A stretch of DNA of 64,000 nt from Variovorax sp. TBS-050B (GTDB taxonomy: Bacteria; Pseudomonadota; Gammaproteobacteria; Burkholderiales; Burkholderiaceae_C): assembly GCF_029893635.1 (NCBI RefSeq), contig NZ_JARXYR010000002.1:1587001-1651000 (forward strand). Direction: 5' to 3'. Below are positions 1 to 9,929 of the stretch, piece after piece (the first letter of the stretch is position 1; the number at the start of each line of letters is the position of its first letter). Both the position numbers and the translations under genes were made by a program. Under the pieces are notes generated by a model. The model was not told where the DNA came from. It saw only the letters and a list, made by a program, of their open reading frames with translations, and made no database searches.

Positions 1-704
1 CCTGCGACAAGTTCAGCACGCCCGACAAGCCGCGCTTCGTGGCAGGCGCGCTCGGCCCCACGCCCAAGACCGCGAGCATCAGCCCCGACGTCAACGACCC
101 GGGCGCGCGCAACGTCAGCTTCGAGGAACTGCGCGCGGCCTACTACGAACAGACCCAGGCGCTCGTCGAGGGCGGCGCCGACGTGCTGCTGGTCGAGACC
201 ATCTTCGACACGCTCAACGCCAAGGCCGCGCTGTTCGCGATCGACGAGTACTTCGAGGCGAGCGGCGAGCGCCTGCCGCTGATCATCAGCGGCACCGTGA
301 CCGATGCCTCGGGCCGCATCCTCAGCGGCCAGACCGTGACCGCCTTCTGGCACAGCGTGCGCCACGCGCAGCCGCTGGCCGTGGGCCTCAACTGCGCGCT
401 CGGCGCGGCGCTGATGCGGCCGTACATCCAGGAACTGGCCAAGGCCGCGGGCGACACCTACATCAGCTGCTATCCGAACGCCGGCCTGCCCAATCCGATG
501 AGCGAGACCGGCTTCGACGAGACGCCCGACGTCACCTCGCGGCTGCTGCACGAGTTCGCCGACGAAGGGCTGGTCAACATCGTCGGCGGCTGCTGCGGCA
601 CCACGCCCGACCACATCGCGGCGATCGGCCAGGCCGTGGCGCCGATGCCGGTGCGCCTGCTGAGCGGCACCCACCACGCCGGCTTCTACAAGGAAGCGGC
701 CTGA
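1..704 (+). CDS. metH: Methionine synthase, homocysteine-binding half (5' end outside window)
   Basis: This is the C-terminal part of the zinc-dependent homocysteine S-methyltransferase domain that forms the N-terminal module of cobalamin-dependent MetH. The frame is open from base 3 with no start visible, so the gene begins upstream of the window. The three expected zinc-ligand cysteines are present: one in GLNCALG and a pair in [10 protein letters not shown] near the C-terminus. The protein ends right after this domain, so it lacks the folate, B12 and activation domains, which are encoded separately at 3949. A split metH is common in Burkholderiales (family knowledge). It would supply homocysteine for methyl transfer from methylcobalamin bound to the second polypeptide. 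A stand-alone BHMT/MmuM-type enzyme is less likely given the partner gene nearby. Confidence 0.9.
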   Translation, partial: CDKFSTPDKPRFVAGALGPTPKTASISPDVNDPGARNVSFEELRAAYYEQTQALVEGGADVLLVETIFDTLNAKAALFAIDEYFEASGERLPLIISGTVTDASGRILSGQTVTAFWHSVRHAQPLAVGLNCALGAALMRPYIQELAKAAGDTYISCYPNAGLPNPMSETGFDETPDVTSRLLHEFADEGLVNIVGGCCGTTPDHIAAIGQAVAPMPVRLLSGTHHAGFYKEAA

Positions 705-797
705 ACCGCGGGCCGCGGGGCGGTTTGCGCCCGCGGCTGATTGACGCGGGCGGGGCGGCCGCCTAGGCTGGGCGCGCACACCCACGAGAGCCCCGCC

Positions 798-1595
798 ATG
801 AACGACAACGACGACAAGCGATCCTTCTTCTCATTCCCGCGGGGCATCCGCATCGCTGCGTTGGCGTTCGCCTTCGCGCTGCCGCTCGCGGCCGCGGCGC
901 AGCAGGCCTACACGCGCGGTCCCGTCAACCTGCGGGCCGGGCCTTCGGGCGACTATCCCCTGGTGGCGCGCCTCTCGCCGGGCCAGCCGCTCGACGTGCT
1001 CGGCTGCACCAGCGGTTACGGCTGGTGCGACGTGGTGCTGCCCGACGGCGGGCGCGGCTGGGTCTGGTCGCGCAGCCTCGACTACGCCTGGCAGGCGCAG
1101 CGCGTGCCGGTCGCGACCTATGGCGCGGCCATCGGCATTCCGATCGTGACCTTCGTGATCGGCAGCTACTGGGCCGACTACTACCGCGACCGCCCCTGGT
1201 ACGGCGAGCGCCGCTGGTGGGGCGGCCGCCCGCCGCCGCCGCCCGTGGCCGGCTGGCGCCCGCCGCCGCCGATCCGCCCGGCATGGCAGCCCCGGCCGTG
1301 GCCCGGTCCCGGCTTCAAGCCCGCGCCGGGGCCCGGCTACCGGCCGCAGCCCGCGCACGGTCCGCGCCCGCAGCCCGGGCCGGGCTTCCGCCCGCCGTCC
1401 GATCCCGGCTTCAGGCCGCCGCGTCCGCAGCCGGTGCAGCGCCCGGGACCGCCGCCTCGTCCGCCGCAGATGCACCCCGGCGGCGGTCGGCACGAGGGTG
1501 GCGGTGGCGGGCGTCCGCACGGGAGAGGCGAGGGCGGGGGCCGCGGCGGTGGCGAGGGCGGCGGCAAGGGCGGCGGGCACGGGCCGCACCGCTGA
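798..1595 (+). CDS. Exported SH3-domain protein with proline/glycine-rich tail
   Basis: The 265-residue product starts with a basic stretch and a hydrophobic signal segment ending in AAAAQQ (about residues 14-36), so it is exported. A bacterial SH3b-type domain follows (VNLRAGPSGDYPLVARLSPG and GCTSGYGWCDVVL, about residues 42-95). A short hydrophobic stretch near residues 112-125 leads into a tyrosine/tryptophan-rich segment, and the last ~120 residues are low-complexity Pro-, Gly-, Arg- and His-rich. I chose ATG 798, preceded by GAGAG, over an upstream TTG at 741 because the signal peptide follows directly. SH3b domains usually bind peptidoglycan or cell-wall peptides, so a periplasmic or envelope role is inferred. 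The specific function is unknown. Confidence 0.8.
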   Translation: MNDNDDKRSFFSFPRGIRIAALAFAFALPLAAAAQQAYTRGPVNLRAGPSGDYPLVARLSPGQPLDVLGCTSGYGWCDVVLPDGGRGWVWSRSLDYAWQAQRVPVATYGAAIGIPIVTFVIGSYWADYYRDRPWYGERRWWGGRPPPPPVAGWRPPPPIRPAWQPRPWPGPGFKPAPGPGYRPQPAHGPRPQPGPGFRPPSDPGFRPPRPQPVQRPGPPPRPPQMHPGGGRHEGGGGGRPHGRGEGGGRGGGEGGGKGGGHGPHR

Positions 1596-1612
1596 TCGGC
1601 CGGGGACCGGGG

Positions 1613-2033
1613 TCAGCGGCCACCGGTCCAGGGATCGAACAGCTTGACGGCGGTCTGCTCGAAATCGCGCACGTTGCGCGTGACGAGCGTGAAGCGGTGT
1701 GCAATGGCCGTCGCAGCGATCATCGCGTCGCGGTAATCCTTGGGATCGGGCACGTGCATCGGTGCGCAGAGCATCGCGGCTCTGTCGTCGAACGGGAGGA
1801 TGCGCCCGTCGAAGGCATCGCGAAGGCCGTCGAACCACCGGCGCAGCGCACCGCCCTGCGGCGGCTCTCTGCGTTCCAGCCGCAGGATGCCCGTCTCGAG
1901 TTCGAGCACGGTGATCGCCGACAGAAAGAAGCTGCTCTGCGGAACCGATGCGGCCCATTCCCGGACCGCGGCCGACGGGTTCGGCTTTGCCGTGCCGGAG
2001 TTCCGACACGACGTTGGTGTCGAGCAGATACAT
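1613..2033 (-). pseudogene. vapC: VapC-type PIN-domain toxin, disrupted by a frameshift
   Basis: Reading leftward from ATG 2033, the start is a classic PIN toxin N-terminus (MYLLDTNVVSELRHGKA). About base 1990 the frame must shift by one to continue with the equally typical REWAASVPQSSFFLSAITV, ELETGILRLERR and, near the C-terminus, DAMIAATAIAHRFTLVTRN, ending at 1613. Without the shift the first frame carries on into non-homologous sequence. Conserved acidic residues of the RNase active site (D5, the Glu of ELETG, the Asp of RDAMIAA) are all present but split over two frames. The start overlaps the antitoxin stop as TGATG. It is either a decayed toxin, a sequencing error or, less likely, a programmed shift. 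Confidence 0.8.
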
Positions 2034-2293
2034 CAGCCGAAGTCCGGCGTCTTCAGTGCAATGTCGGCGCGCGGCGGCTCGAAGTCGAGATTGCCGGTGT
2101 CCGGAAGGCTGTCCATCAACGCGAGCAGCGACATCTCGCCCTGTCCGCGATCGCGGTCGTAGTCCTCGATCCGCTGAAGCACGTATTCCGGCACGCCGCG
2201 GTTCGTGATGTAGACCGGCCCCTTGGCGGCCGCACGCTTGGCCGCCGCCACGTCGCGGGTGAAATCGCGGCTCGAAATGCTGGTGACAGGCAT
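2033..2293 (-). CDS. Phd/YefM-type antitoxin
   Basis: An 86-residue protein beginning MPVTSISSRDFTRDVAAAKR, the usual DNA-binding N-terminus of the Phd/YefM antitoxin family, followed by GPVYITNRGVPEYVLQRIEDY. The C-terminal third (about residues 50-86) is acidic and would be the toxin-binding tail. Its stop shares one base with the start of the vapC gene, the normal translational coupling of toxin-antitoxin operons. Family members repress their own promoter together with the toxin. A good sigma-70 promoter lies upstream at 2323-2351. Since the toxin frame is broken, the antitoxin may now stand alone. Confidence 0.85.
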   Translation of the reverse strand: MPVTSISSRDFTRDVAAAKRAAAKGPVYITNRGVPEYVLQRIEDYDRDRGQGEMSLLALMDSLPDTGNLDFEPPRADIALKTPDFG

Positions 2294-2322
2294 GGCGGAC
2301 TCCCTTGGGCCAGTTTGCTTGT

Positions 2323-2351
2323 ATGTTATGACATTGAGGCGTCGAGGTCAA
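2323..2351 (-). promoter_or_regulatory. Sigma-70 promoter of the antitoxin gene
   Basis: On the minus strand there is a TTGACC -35 box (2351-2346) and a TAACAT -10 box (2328-2323) separated by exactly 17 bases, about 30 bases before the antitoxin start. The -35 box overlaps the stop region of the LysR gene. No obvious long palindrome for autoregulation was seen. Confidence 0.6.
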
Positions 2352-3262
2352 TCGTCAAGCGACGCCTTCTCCGGACGCGGCTCGCGCGCGATCAGCGCCA
2401 CGAAGCGCTGCGCCCCCAGCCCCAGCGGCCGCTCGCGCGACCACACCACGTCGACCCACAGGTCCAGCCCGTTGCTGAGGTTCTCGAACGGGATCTCCAC
2501 CAGCGCGCCGGCGGCAACGTGCGGCTTGGCGAAGTTGCGCGGCAGCCAGCCCCAGCCGAGGCCGGCGGTGATCAGGCTCAGCGCGGCCAGCGCGTTGTCG
2601 GTGCGCCAGACATGGCGCGCGAACACGAAGCGCGGGTCGCTGCTCGCGAGGTCGCGCCCGGCCACCACGATCTGCCGCGTGTTCGTGAGGTGTTCCTCGC
2701 GCAGGCGCTGACCCGCGGCGGCGCGCAGCGCGGGATGGTCGGGCGCCATCACGGCCACCATGGTGTCGCTGCCCACTTCCTGGAAGCCCTCGCGCCCGTC
2801 GAGGCTCGGGCGCTCGAACACCAGCGCGAGCTGCGCGCGCCCGCTGTGCAGCAGCGCGAGCGCATCGGCCTGCGGCGCGGCCAGCACCTCGACCTGCAGC
2901 AGCGGGTATTCCTGCGCCAGGGCGGCGAGCGGCCCGCTCCAGGGCGCGGCCAGCAGCTCGGGCGCGATCGCGAGCGTGAGCCGGTCCTCCAGCCCCTGCG
3001 TGAGCGCGAGCGCCTGCACCTGCAGCTGCTTCAACTGCGCCGCGAGCAGCCGCGCCTGCGGTTCGAGCGAGCGTGCGGCGGCGGTCGGCTGCGGCTCGCG
3101 CCCGCTGCGGTCGAACAGCGGCAGGGCCAGCTCGGCCTCGAGGTTGGCGATGGCCATGCTCACGGCCGACGGCACCTTGCGCAGCGCCCTCGCGGCGGCC
3201 GAGAAAGAGCCGTGGTCGATCACGGCCAGGAAGACTTCGACGTTGTCGCTCGAGAAGGCCAT
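2348..3262 (-). CDS. LysR-family transcriptional regulator, divergent from PACE efflux gene
   Basis: The 304-residue protein has the LysR winged helix-turn-helix at residues 4-62 (NVEVFLAVIDHGSFSAAARA, then PSAVSMAIANLEAELALPLF) and a substrate-binding-like effector domain from about 90 to 295. It is transcribed away from the PACE-type transporter gene at 3368, with 105 bases between them. Adjacent divergent LysR regulators that activate PACE exporters are known (AceR/AceI in Acinetobacter), so this is the likely regulator of that gene, responding to a cationic biocide or polyamine-like ligand. That role is inferred from context. Confidence 0.85.
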   Translation of the reverse strand: MAFSSDNVEVFLAVIDHGSFSAAARALRKVPSAVSMAIANLEAELALPLFDRSGREPQPTAAARSLEPQARLLAAQLKQLQVQALALTQGLEDRLTLAIAPELLAAPWSGPLAALAQEYPLLQVEVLAAPQADALALLHSGRAQLALVFERPSLDGREGFQEVGSDTMVAVMAPDHPALRAAAGQRLREEHLTNTRQIVVAGRDLASSDPRFVFARHVWRTDNALAALSLITAGLGWGWLPRNFAKPHVAAGALVEIPFENLSNGLDLWVDVVWSRERPLGLGAQRFVALIAREPRPEKASLDD

Positions 3263-3367
3263 GGTGCCGATCTATCAACAAAACTGAAACAAGTTAACTT
3301 TTTATATCAGCAAGACGCACATAAAGTCCAGCCATTGCCTCCGTCGTTCCAAGGAAAGAAGAAAGCC
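3263..3367 (+). promoter_or_regulatory. Shared LysR/PACE intergenic control region
   Basis: This 105-base divergent region is much more AT-rich than its surroundings. It contains a short dyad AACT-N6-AGTT at 3282-3295, a possible LysR half-site arrangement, followed by an AT-rich TTTTTATATC stretch at 3299-3308 that could hold the PACE gene -10 box. The PACE ribosome binding site AAGGAAAG lies at its right end. The operator assignment is tentative. Confidence 0.35.
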
Positions 3368-3799
3368 ATGCAGGGTCTACAGCGCCGCGTCGTCTACATC
3401 GCCCTCTACGAAGCCATTGCCATCGTGGCTGCCAGCGCCGGCCTGTCGCTGATGACGGGCGCGGGCCTCGGCCATTCGGGCGTGCTCGCGGTCGCGGCCT
3501 CGGTGATCGCGGTGATCTGGAACCTGCTGTTCAACATGCTGTTCGAGCGCTGGGAAGCGCGCCAGGCGGTGCGCGGGCGCAGCATCCGCCGCCGCATCGC
3601 GCATGCGGTCGGCTTCGAGGGCGGCCTGATCGCGGTGCTGGTGCCGCTGTTTGCCTGGGGCCTGGGCGTGACGCTCTGGCAGGCGCTGGTGATGGACCTG
3701 GGGCTGGTGGTGTTCTTCCTGGTCTACACCTTCGTCTTCAACTGGGCCTTCGACAGGGTGTTCGGCCTGCCGGCCTCGGCCGCGCCGGTTGCCGCGTAA
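3368..3799 (+). CDS. PACE-family (bacterial transmembrane pair) efflux transporter
   Basis: A 143-residue membrane protein with four predicted helices arranged as two homologous pairs: about 9-30 ([18 protein letters not shown]), 38-62 ([20 protein letters not shown]), 83-105 and 110-133 ([20 protein letters not shown]). The repeated pattern ending in N-x-x-F-(D/E)-R-x-(F/W) (NMLFERWE and NWAFDRVF) is the signature of the BTP/PACE family, inner-membrane proton-driven exporters of chlorhexidine and related cations. The usual length is about 140-150 residues, so it is complete. It starts at ATG 3368 with AAGGAAAG upstream. The substrate here is unknown. Its stop codon also forms part of a likely metH promoter. 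Confidence 0.85.
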   Translation: MQGLQRRVVYIALYEAIAIVAASAGLSLMTGAGLGHSGVLAVAASVIAVIWNLLFNMLFERWEARQAVRGRSIRRRIAHAVGFEGGLIAVLVPLFAWGLGVTLWQALVMDLGLVVFFLVYTFVFNWAFDRVFGLPASAAPVAA

Positions 3800-3802
3800 A
3801 AT
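3797..3802 (+). promoter_or_regulatory. Probable -10 box of the metH riboswitch transcript
   Basis: TAAAAT begins with the stop codon (TAA) of the PACE gene and would place transcription initiation near 3809, exactly where the SAH aptamer begins. The -35 region around 3774-3779 is a poor match, so an activator or a weak promoter is possible. Confidence 0.45.
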
Positions 3803-3808
3803 CGCGCT

Positions 3809-3917
3809 CCCTTCCAAGGAGCGTTGCAGCGGCGGCCCGTGTTCACCCGGGGCCCGCCGTCAGGCTTGGAAGGCGCCCCGTCCGCCAGGGCAGGACGAAG
3901 CCGCAACGACGCTCACC
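3809..3917 (+). promoter_or_regulatory. S-adenosylhomocysteine (SAH) riboswitch aptamer
   Basis: The leader of the second metH gene matches the SAH riboswitch layout. CTTCCAAG (3811-3818) pairs with CTTGGAAG (3865-3872). GAGCG..TTGC (3819-3827) pairs with GCAA..CGCTC (3903-3914). The conserved CAGGCTTGG follows a GC hairpin of variable length (CGGCGG/CCGCCG arms, 3830-3860). The class is known upstream of ahcY and metH in beta- and gamma-proteobacteria and turns expression on when SAH is high. Here it would raise methionine synthase when SAH builds up. The assignment rests on recalled consensus and visible pairing; a covariance search was not run. Confidence 0.9.
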
Positions 3918-3943
3918 TGAAGATTCCTCCTGCACAGGTGAGC
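3911..3943 (+). promoter_or_regulatory. Riboswitch expression platform: hairpin hiding the metH ribosome binding site
   Basis: GCTCACCTG (3911-3919) is perfectly complementary to CAGGTGAGC (3935-3943). The right arm holds the metH Shine-Dalgarno AGGTGAG, six bases before ATG 3949. The left arm begins inside the last aptamer strand (CGCTC, 3910-3914). Ligand-bound aptamer and SD-blocking hairpin are therefore mutually exclusive, the layout expected of an on-switch acting on translation. Confidence 0.8.
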
Positions 3944-3948
3944 CCCCG

Positions 3949-6702
<2,754 letters not shown>

Positions 6703-6754
6703 ACCTGCCGGCCGGCGCGGCCGACCGGCCCCGGGAGTTGTTATTCAGAAGCTG

Positions 6755-8554
6755 ATGTTTGCCGCCGCGCACTACGCGGCATGGGTGGTGTTCGTGGTCG
6801 CGTGCTGGGGCTTCGGGCGTGCGCTCTTCGCGCGGCTCGCACCGCCGCCGCGGCGCAACGCCTGGCTCGAGGCGGCCATGGCGGCCACCCTCGGCGTCGG
6901 TCTCTTCATCTGCGCCTTCCAGCTGCTCGCGATCTTCGGCCTGTTCCGGCGCGAGGCCACGGCCGCGCTGGTCGCGGCGGGCGTGCTCGCCGCGGTGCTG
7001 CAGCTGCGCGCCTGGCGGCGCGAGGTGCGTGCGCTGCCGGTGCCCGTCGCGGTTCCGTGGACCCGGCTCGAGAAGATCGGCGCCATCGCGCTCGCGCTGG
7101 TGGCGCTGCCTTCGATCGTCGCGCCGCTGGCACCGCCCGCGGCCTTCGACGAACTGATGTACCACCTGCCGTATGCGCGCCTCGTGGCGGACGAGGGCCG
7201 GCTCGGCATCCACGGCTGGCTGCGCTACCCCTGGTTCCCGTACAACTACAACCTGCTCTATGCGGGCGCATTGCAGCTCGGCGACGACGTGCTGCCGCAC
7301 CTGATCAACGGGCTGGCCGGCGCGCTCTCGGTGCTGATGGTGTTCCGCCTCGGCATGCAGCATGCGAACCGGCTCACCGCCTGCATCGGCGCGGCGATCT
7401 GGCTCGGCATCGGCGACTACTCGAACGCGCTGATCGACATGGGCGTGGCGCTGTTCGTGCTCATGGCCTGCGTGTCGCTCTGGTGGTGGCGCGAGTCCGA
7501 ACCAATCGCGGGCGGCATGCGCTGGCTCGGCGTCGCGGCCTTCGGCCTCGGCGTGGCCGCGGGCTCGAAGTACCAGGCGCTGACCTTCCTGCCGCTGGTG
7601 GCGCTGTTCGTGGTGTGGCACGAGCGGCGGCCGAAGGCCTGGGCGCTCGCGCTCGCCTGCTTTCTCGTGCCCTGCGTCTACTGGTACGCGCGCAACGCGA
7701 TCATGACCGGCGATCCGTTCAACCCGATCGGTGCGCGCGTGTTCGGCTTCACCGACTGGATCCCCGCCGACTACGTGCAGCAGGTGGCCGACGTGCGCGA
7801 CCATGCGGCGCGGCCCAACCTGCTGATCTGGGCCGTGTTCCTCGCGCCCTTCGGCGCGCTCTGGAAGCGCTCGGCCGCGCTGCGCGCCGCGGGCTGGTTC
7901 TGCTTCTATTCGATCGCCGTGTGGCTGGTCACCTCGCGCTATCCGCGCTACCTCACGGCCTCGTACCCGCTGATCGCGCTGATGGCGGCGCTGGGCTGGC
8001 AGGTGCTGTTCGGCGGGATCGCGGCCGGCCTGCGCCGCCTCTTCGGCGCGCGGCGCGCGGCGCCCGATGCCGGCGAAGCAACCGCCGCGCCCCCGCGCTT
8101 CGGGCTCGCGGCCGACTGGGTCGCCGTGCTGCTGCTGGCCGCCCTCGCCGCGGTGTCGATGCGTCAGACGGCCGAGAAGGTGGCGATGATCTCGCCCACG
8201 CCCGAGACGCGCGAGGCCTTCCTGCGGCAGAACGTGCCGGGCTACGGGGCCATGGACTGGCTGCGCCGCCATGCCGACGGCCGCGTCTACCAGATCGCGC
8301 TCAACGAGGCGATCTACTACGGCCCCAACCCGATCTGGGGCGACACGCTCGGTCCCTGGCGCTACCGCGACTTCCTGCTCCTGCCGCCGCCCGAGATGGC
8401 GCGCAAGCTCGCCGGCCTCGGCTTCACCGCCATCGTGATGCCCACCTCGCTGGTGCCCACGCTCGCCACCCGCCCCGGCTTCGACACGCACTTCGCCCTG
8501 CTGTACGAACAAGACGGCGGGCGGGCCTACCGTATCCTTTCGCCCGCACCATGA
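6755..8554 (+). CDS. GT39-like multi-pass membrane glycosyltransferase
   Basis: The 599-residue protein has about ten hydrophobic segments and a large periplasmic-type loop, the architecture of the ArnT/PMT (GT39, GT-C) superfamily that moves a sugar from a polyprenyl phosphate onto an acceptor on the outer face of the inner membrane. The first loop contains FDELMYHLPYARL, fitting the acidic catalytic position of GT-C enzymes (family inference). The last ~70 residues are a soluble tail. Its stop overlaps the start of the GT2 gene (ATGA), so the two are translated together. The GT2 enzyme probably makes its lipid-linked donor. The acceptor is unknown. Confidence 0.75.
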   Translation: MFAAAHYAAWVVFVVACWGFGRALFARLAPPPRRNAWLEAAMAATLGVGLFICAFQLLAIFGLFRREATAALVAAGVLAAVLQLRAWRREVRALPVPVAVPWTRLEKIGAIALALVALPSIVAPLAPPAAFDELMYHLPYARLVADEGRLGIHGWLRYPWFPYNYNLLYAGALQLGDDVLPHLINGLAGALSVLMVFRLGMQHANRLTACIGAAIWLGIGDYSNALIDMGVALFVLMACVSLWWWRESEPIAGGMRWLGVAAFGLGVAAGSKYQALTFLPLVALFVVWHERRPKAWALALACFLVPCVYWYARNAIMTGDPFNPIGARVFGFTDWIPADYVQQVADVRDHAARPNLLIWAVFLAPFGALWKRSAALRAAGWFCFYSIAVWLVTSRYPRYLTASYPLIALMAALGWQVLFGGIAAGLRRLFGARRAAPDAGEATAAPPRFGLAADWVAVLLLAALAAVSMRQTAEKVAMISPTPETREAFLRQNVPGYGAMDWLRRHADGRVYQIALNEAIYYGPNPIWGDTLGPWRYRDFLLLPPPEMARKLAGLGFTAIVMPTSLVPTLATRPGFDTHFALLYEQDGGRAYRILSPAP

Positions 8555-9531
8555 CCGAGCCCCAGACTTCCATCGACGCCGCCGGCGCGCCCCTGCGCAT
8601 CGCCGCGGTGATCCCCTGCTACAACGAGGCGCTCGCCATCGCGCAGGTGGTCGCGCAGTTCCGCGCCGCGCTGCCCGAGGCCGAGATCCACGTCTTCGAC
8701 AACAACTCCACCGACGACACCGCCGCCATCGCGCGCGCCGCGGGCGCCTGGGTCACGCACGTGGCCGCGCCGGGCAAGGGCAACGTGGTGCGCCGCATGT
8801 TCGCCGACGTGGAGGCCGACATCTACGTGACGGTCGACGGCGACGCGACCTACGACGTGGCGAGTGCGCGCCGGCTGGTGGATGCGCTGGTCGCAGGCAA
8901 CCTCGACATGGTGGTCGGCAGCCGCGTCGACGACGGCCAGAACGCGCTCACCTACCGCGCCGGCCACCGCTTCGGCAACCGCATGCTCACCGGCGCGGTG
9001 GCGCAGCTCTTCGGCGGCGGGCTGACCGACATGCTCTCGGGCTACCGCGTGTTCTCGCGCCGCTACGTGAAGTCGTTCCCCGCGCTCTCGCAGGGCTTCG
9101 AGATCGAGACCGAACTCACGGTGCATGCGCTCGAGCTGCGCATGCCCTATGCCGAGATCGAGACCGCCTACAGCACGCGGCCCGAGGGCTCGCACAGCAA
9201 GCTCTCGACCTACCGCGACGGCTGGCGCATCCTCAGGACCATCTGCAAGCTCTTCGTGAGCGAGCGGCCGCTGCAGTTCTTCTCGATCTTCGCCACGCTG
9301 CTGGCGGTGGCGGCGATCGCGCTGGCCATTCCGCTCCTGATCACCTACATGCAGACCGGCCTGGTGCCGCGCCTGCCCACCGCGGTGCTCGCGACCGGCG
9401 CGATGCTCGCGGCCATGCTCTCGATGGTCTGCGGCGTGGTGATGCACGCGATCCGGCTCGCGCGCCGCGAGACCAAGCGGCTGCGCTACCTCGCGGTGCC
9501 GGGCGTCGGGCAGTTCCGCCGCAAGGCATGA
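8551..9531 (+). CDS. Family 2 glycosyltransferase (polyprenyl-phosphate sugar synthase type)
   Basis: The 326-residue protein has an N-terminal GT-A fold: AAVIPCYNEALAIAQVV at residues 18-35, FDNNSTDDT near 50, and the nucleotide/metal motif VTVDGDATYD near 92. Two C-terminal membrane helices (about 252-276 and 283-306) follow. This is the DPM1/GtrB layout: it moves a sugar from a nucleotide donor to undecaprenyl phosphate on the cytoplasmic face. It overlaps its neighbours by four bases on both sides (ATGA), forming a unit with the GT39-like protein and GtrA. Confidence 0.85.
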   Translation: MTEPQTSIDAAGAPLRIAAVIPCYNEALAIAQVVAQFRAALPEAEIHVFDNNSTDDTAAIARAAGAWVTHVAAPGKGNVVRRMFADVEADIYVTVDGDATYDVASARRLVDALVAGNLDMVVGSRVDDGQNALTYRAGHRFGNRMLTGAVAQLFGGGLTDMLSGYRVFSRRYVKSFPALSQGFEIETELTVHALELRMPYAEIETAYSTRPEGSHSKLSTYRDGWRILRTICKLFVSERPLQFFSIFATLLAVAAIALAIPLLITYMQTGLVPRLPTAVLATGAMLAAMLSMVCGVVMHAIRLARRETKRLRYLAVPGVGQFRRKA

Positions 9532-9929
9532 CCAAGGCGGGCCGCGAGTTCCTGCGCTTCGCCGCGGTCGGCGCCGCGGGTTTCGTGGTCGACGTGGCGG
9601 TGCTCTACCTCGCGGCGCCCTGGCTCGGCTGGTACGGCGCGCGCGTGCTGTCCTTCCTTGTCGCCGCCACGGCCACCTGGGCGCTGAACCGGCGCTACAC
9701 CTTCACGACGCGGCGTTCGGGCACCTCGATCGTGCGCGAATACCTCGGCTATCTCGTCACCATGCTCGGCGGCGCGGTCGTGAACTACGGCGCCTACGTC
9801 GGGGTGCTGCATGCCTTCGAGGGCCGCTGGGTGCCCGCGCTCGGCGTCGCGGCCGGCAGCTGCGCGGGCCTGGTGGTCAACTTCCTGGCCGCGCGGCACC
9901 TCGTGTTCAAGGCGCGGCGCGAGCCCTAG
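9528..9929 (+). CDS. GtrA-like membrane protein (lipid-linked sugar flippase candidate)
   Basis: A 133-residue protein with four hydrophobic helices and the GtrA-family N-terminus (FLRFAAVGAAGFVVDVAVL) plus the typical WALNRRYTF motif near residues 55-64. The family is thought to flip undecaprenyl-phosphate sugars made by the partner GT2 enzyme. Its position as the last gene of the three-gene unit fits. The stop overlaps by four bases the stop of the convergent enamidase gene. Confidence 0.85.
   Translation: MTKAGREFLRFAAVGAAGFVVDVAVLYLAAPWLGWYGARVLSFLVAATATWALNRRYTFTTRRSGTSIVREYLGYLVTMLGGAVVNYGAYVGVLHAFEGRWVPALGVAAGSCAGLVVNFLAARHLVFKARREP

Noticed and set aside
831..2351. A 506-codon minus-strand frame spanning the SH3 gene and the toxin-antitoxin locus
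   Set aside because: Only its stretch near 1990-2033 (the VapC N-terminus) is meaningful. The rest is out-of-frame sequence caused by the toxin frameshift and high GC.
6710..6730. GC hairpin GGCCGG / CCGGCC after metH
   Set aside because: Only 6 bp, no T tract, and such stems are frequent by chance at this GC content. Not strong enough to call a terminator.
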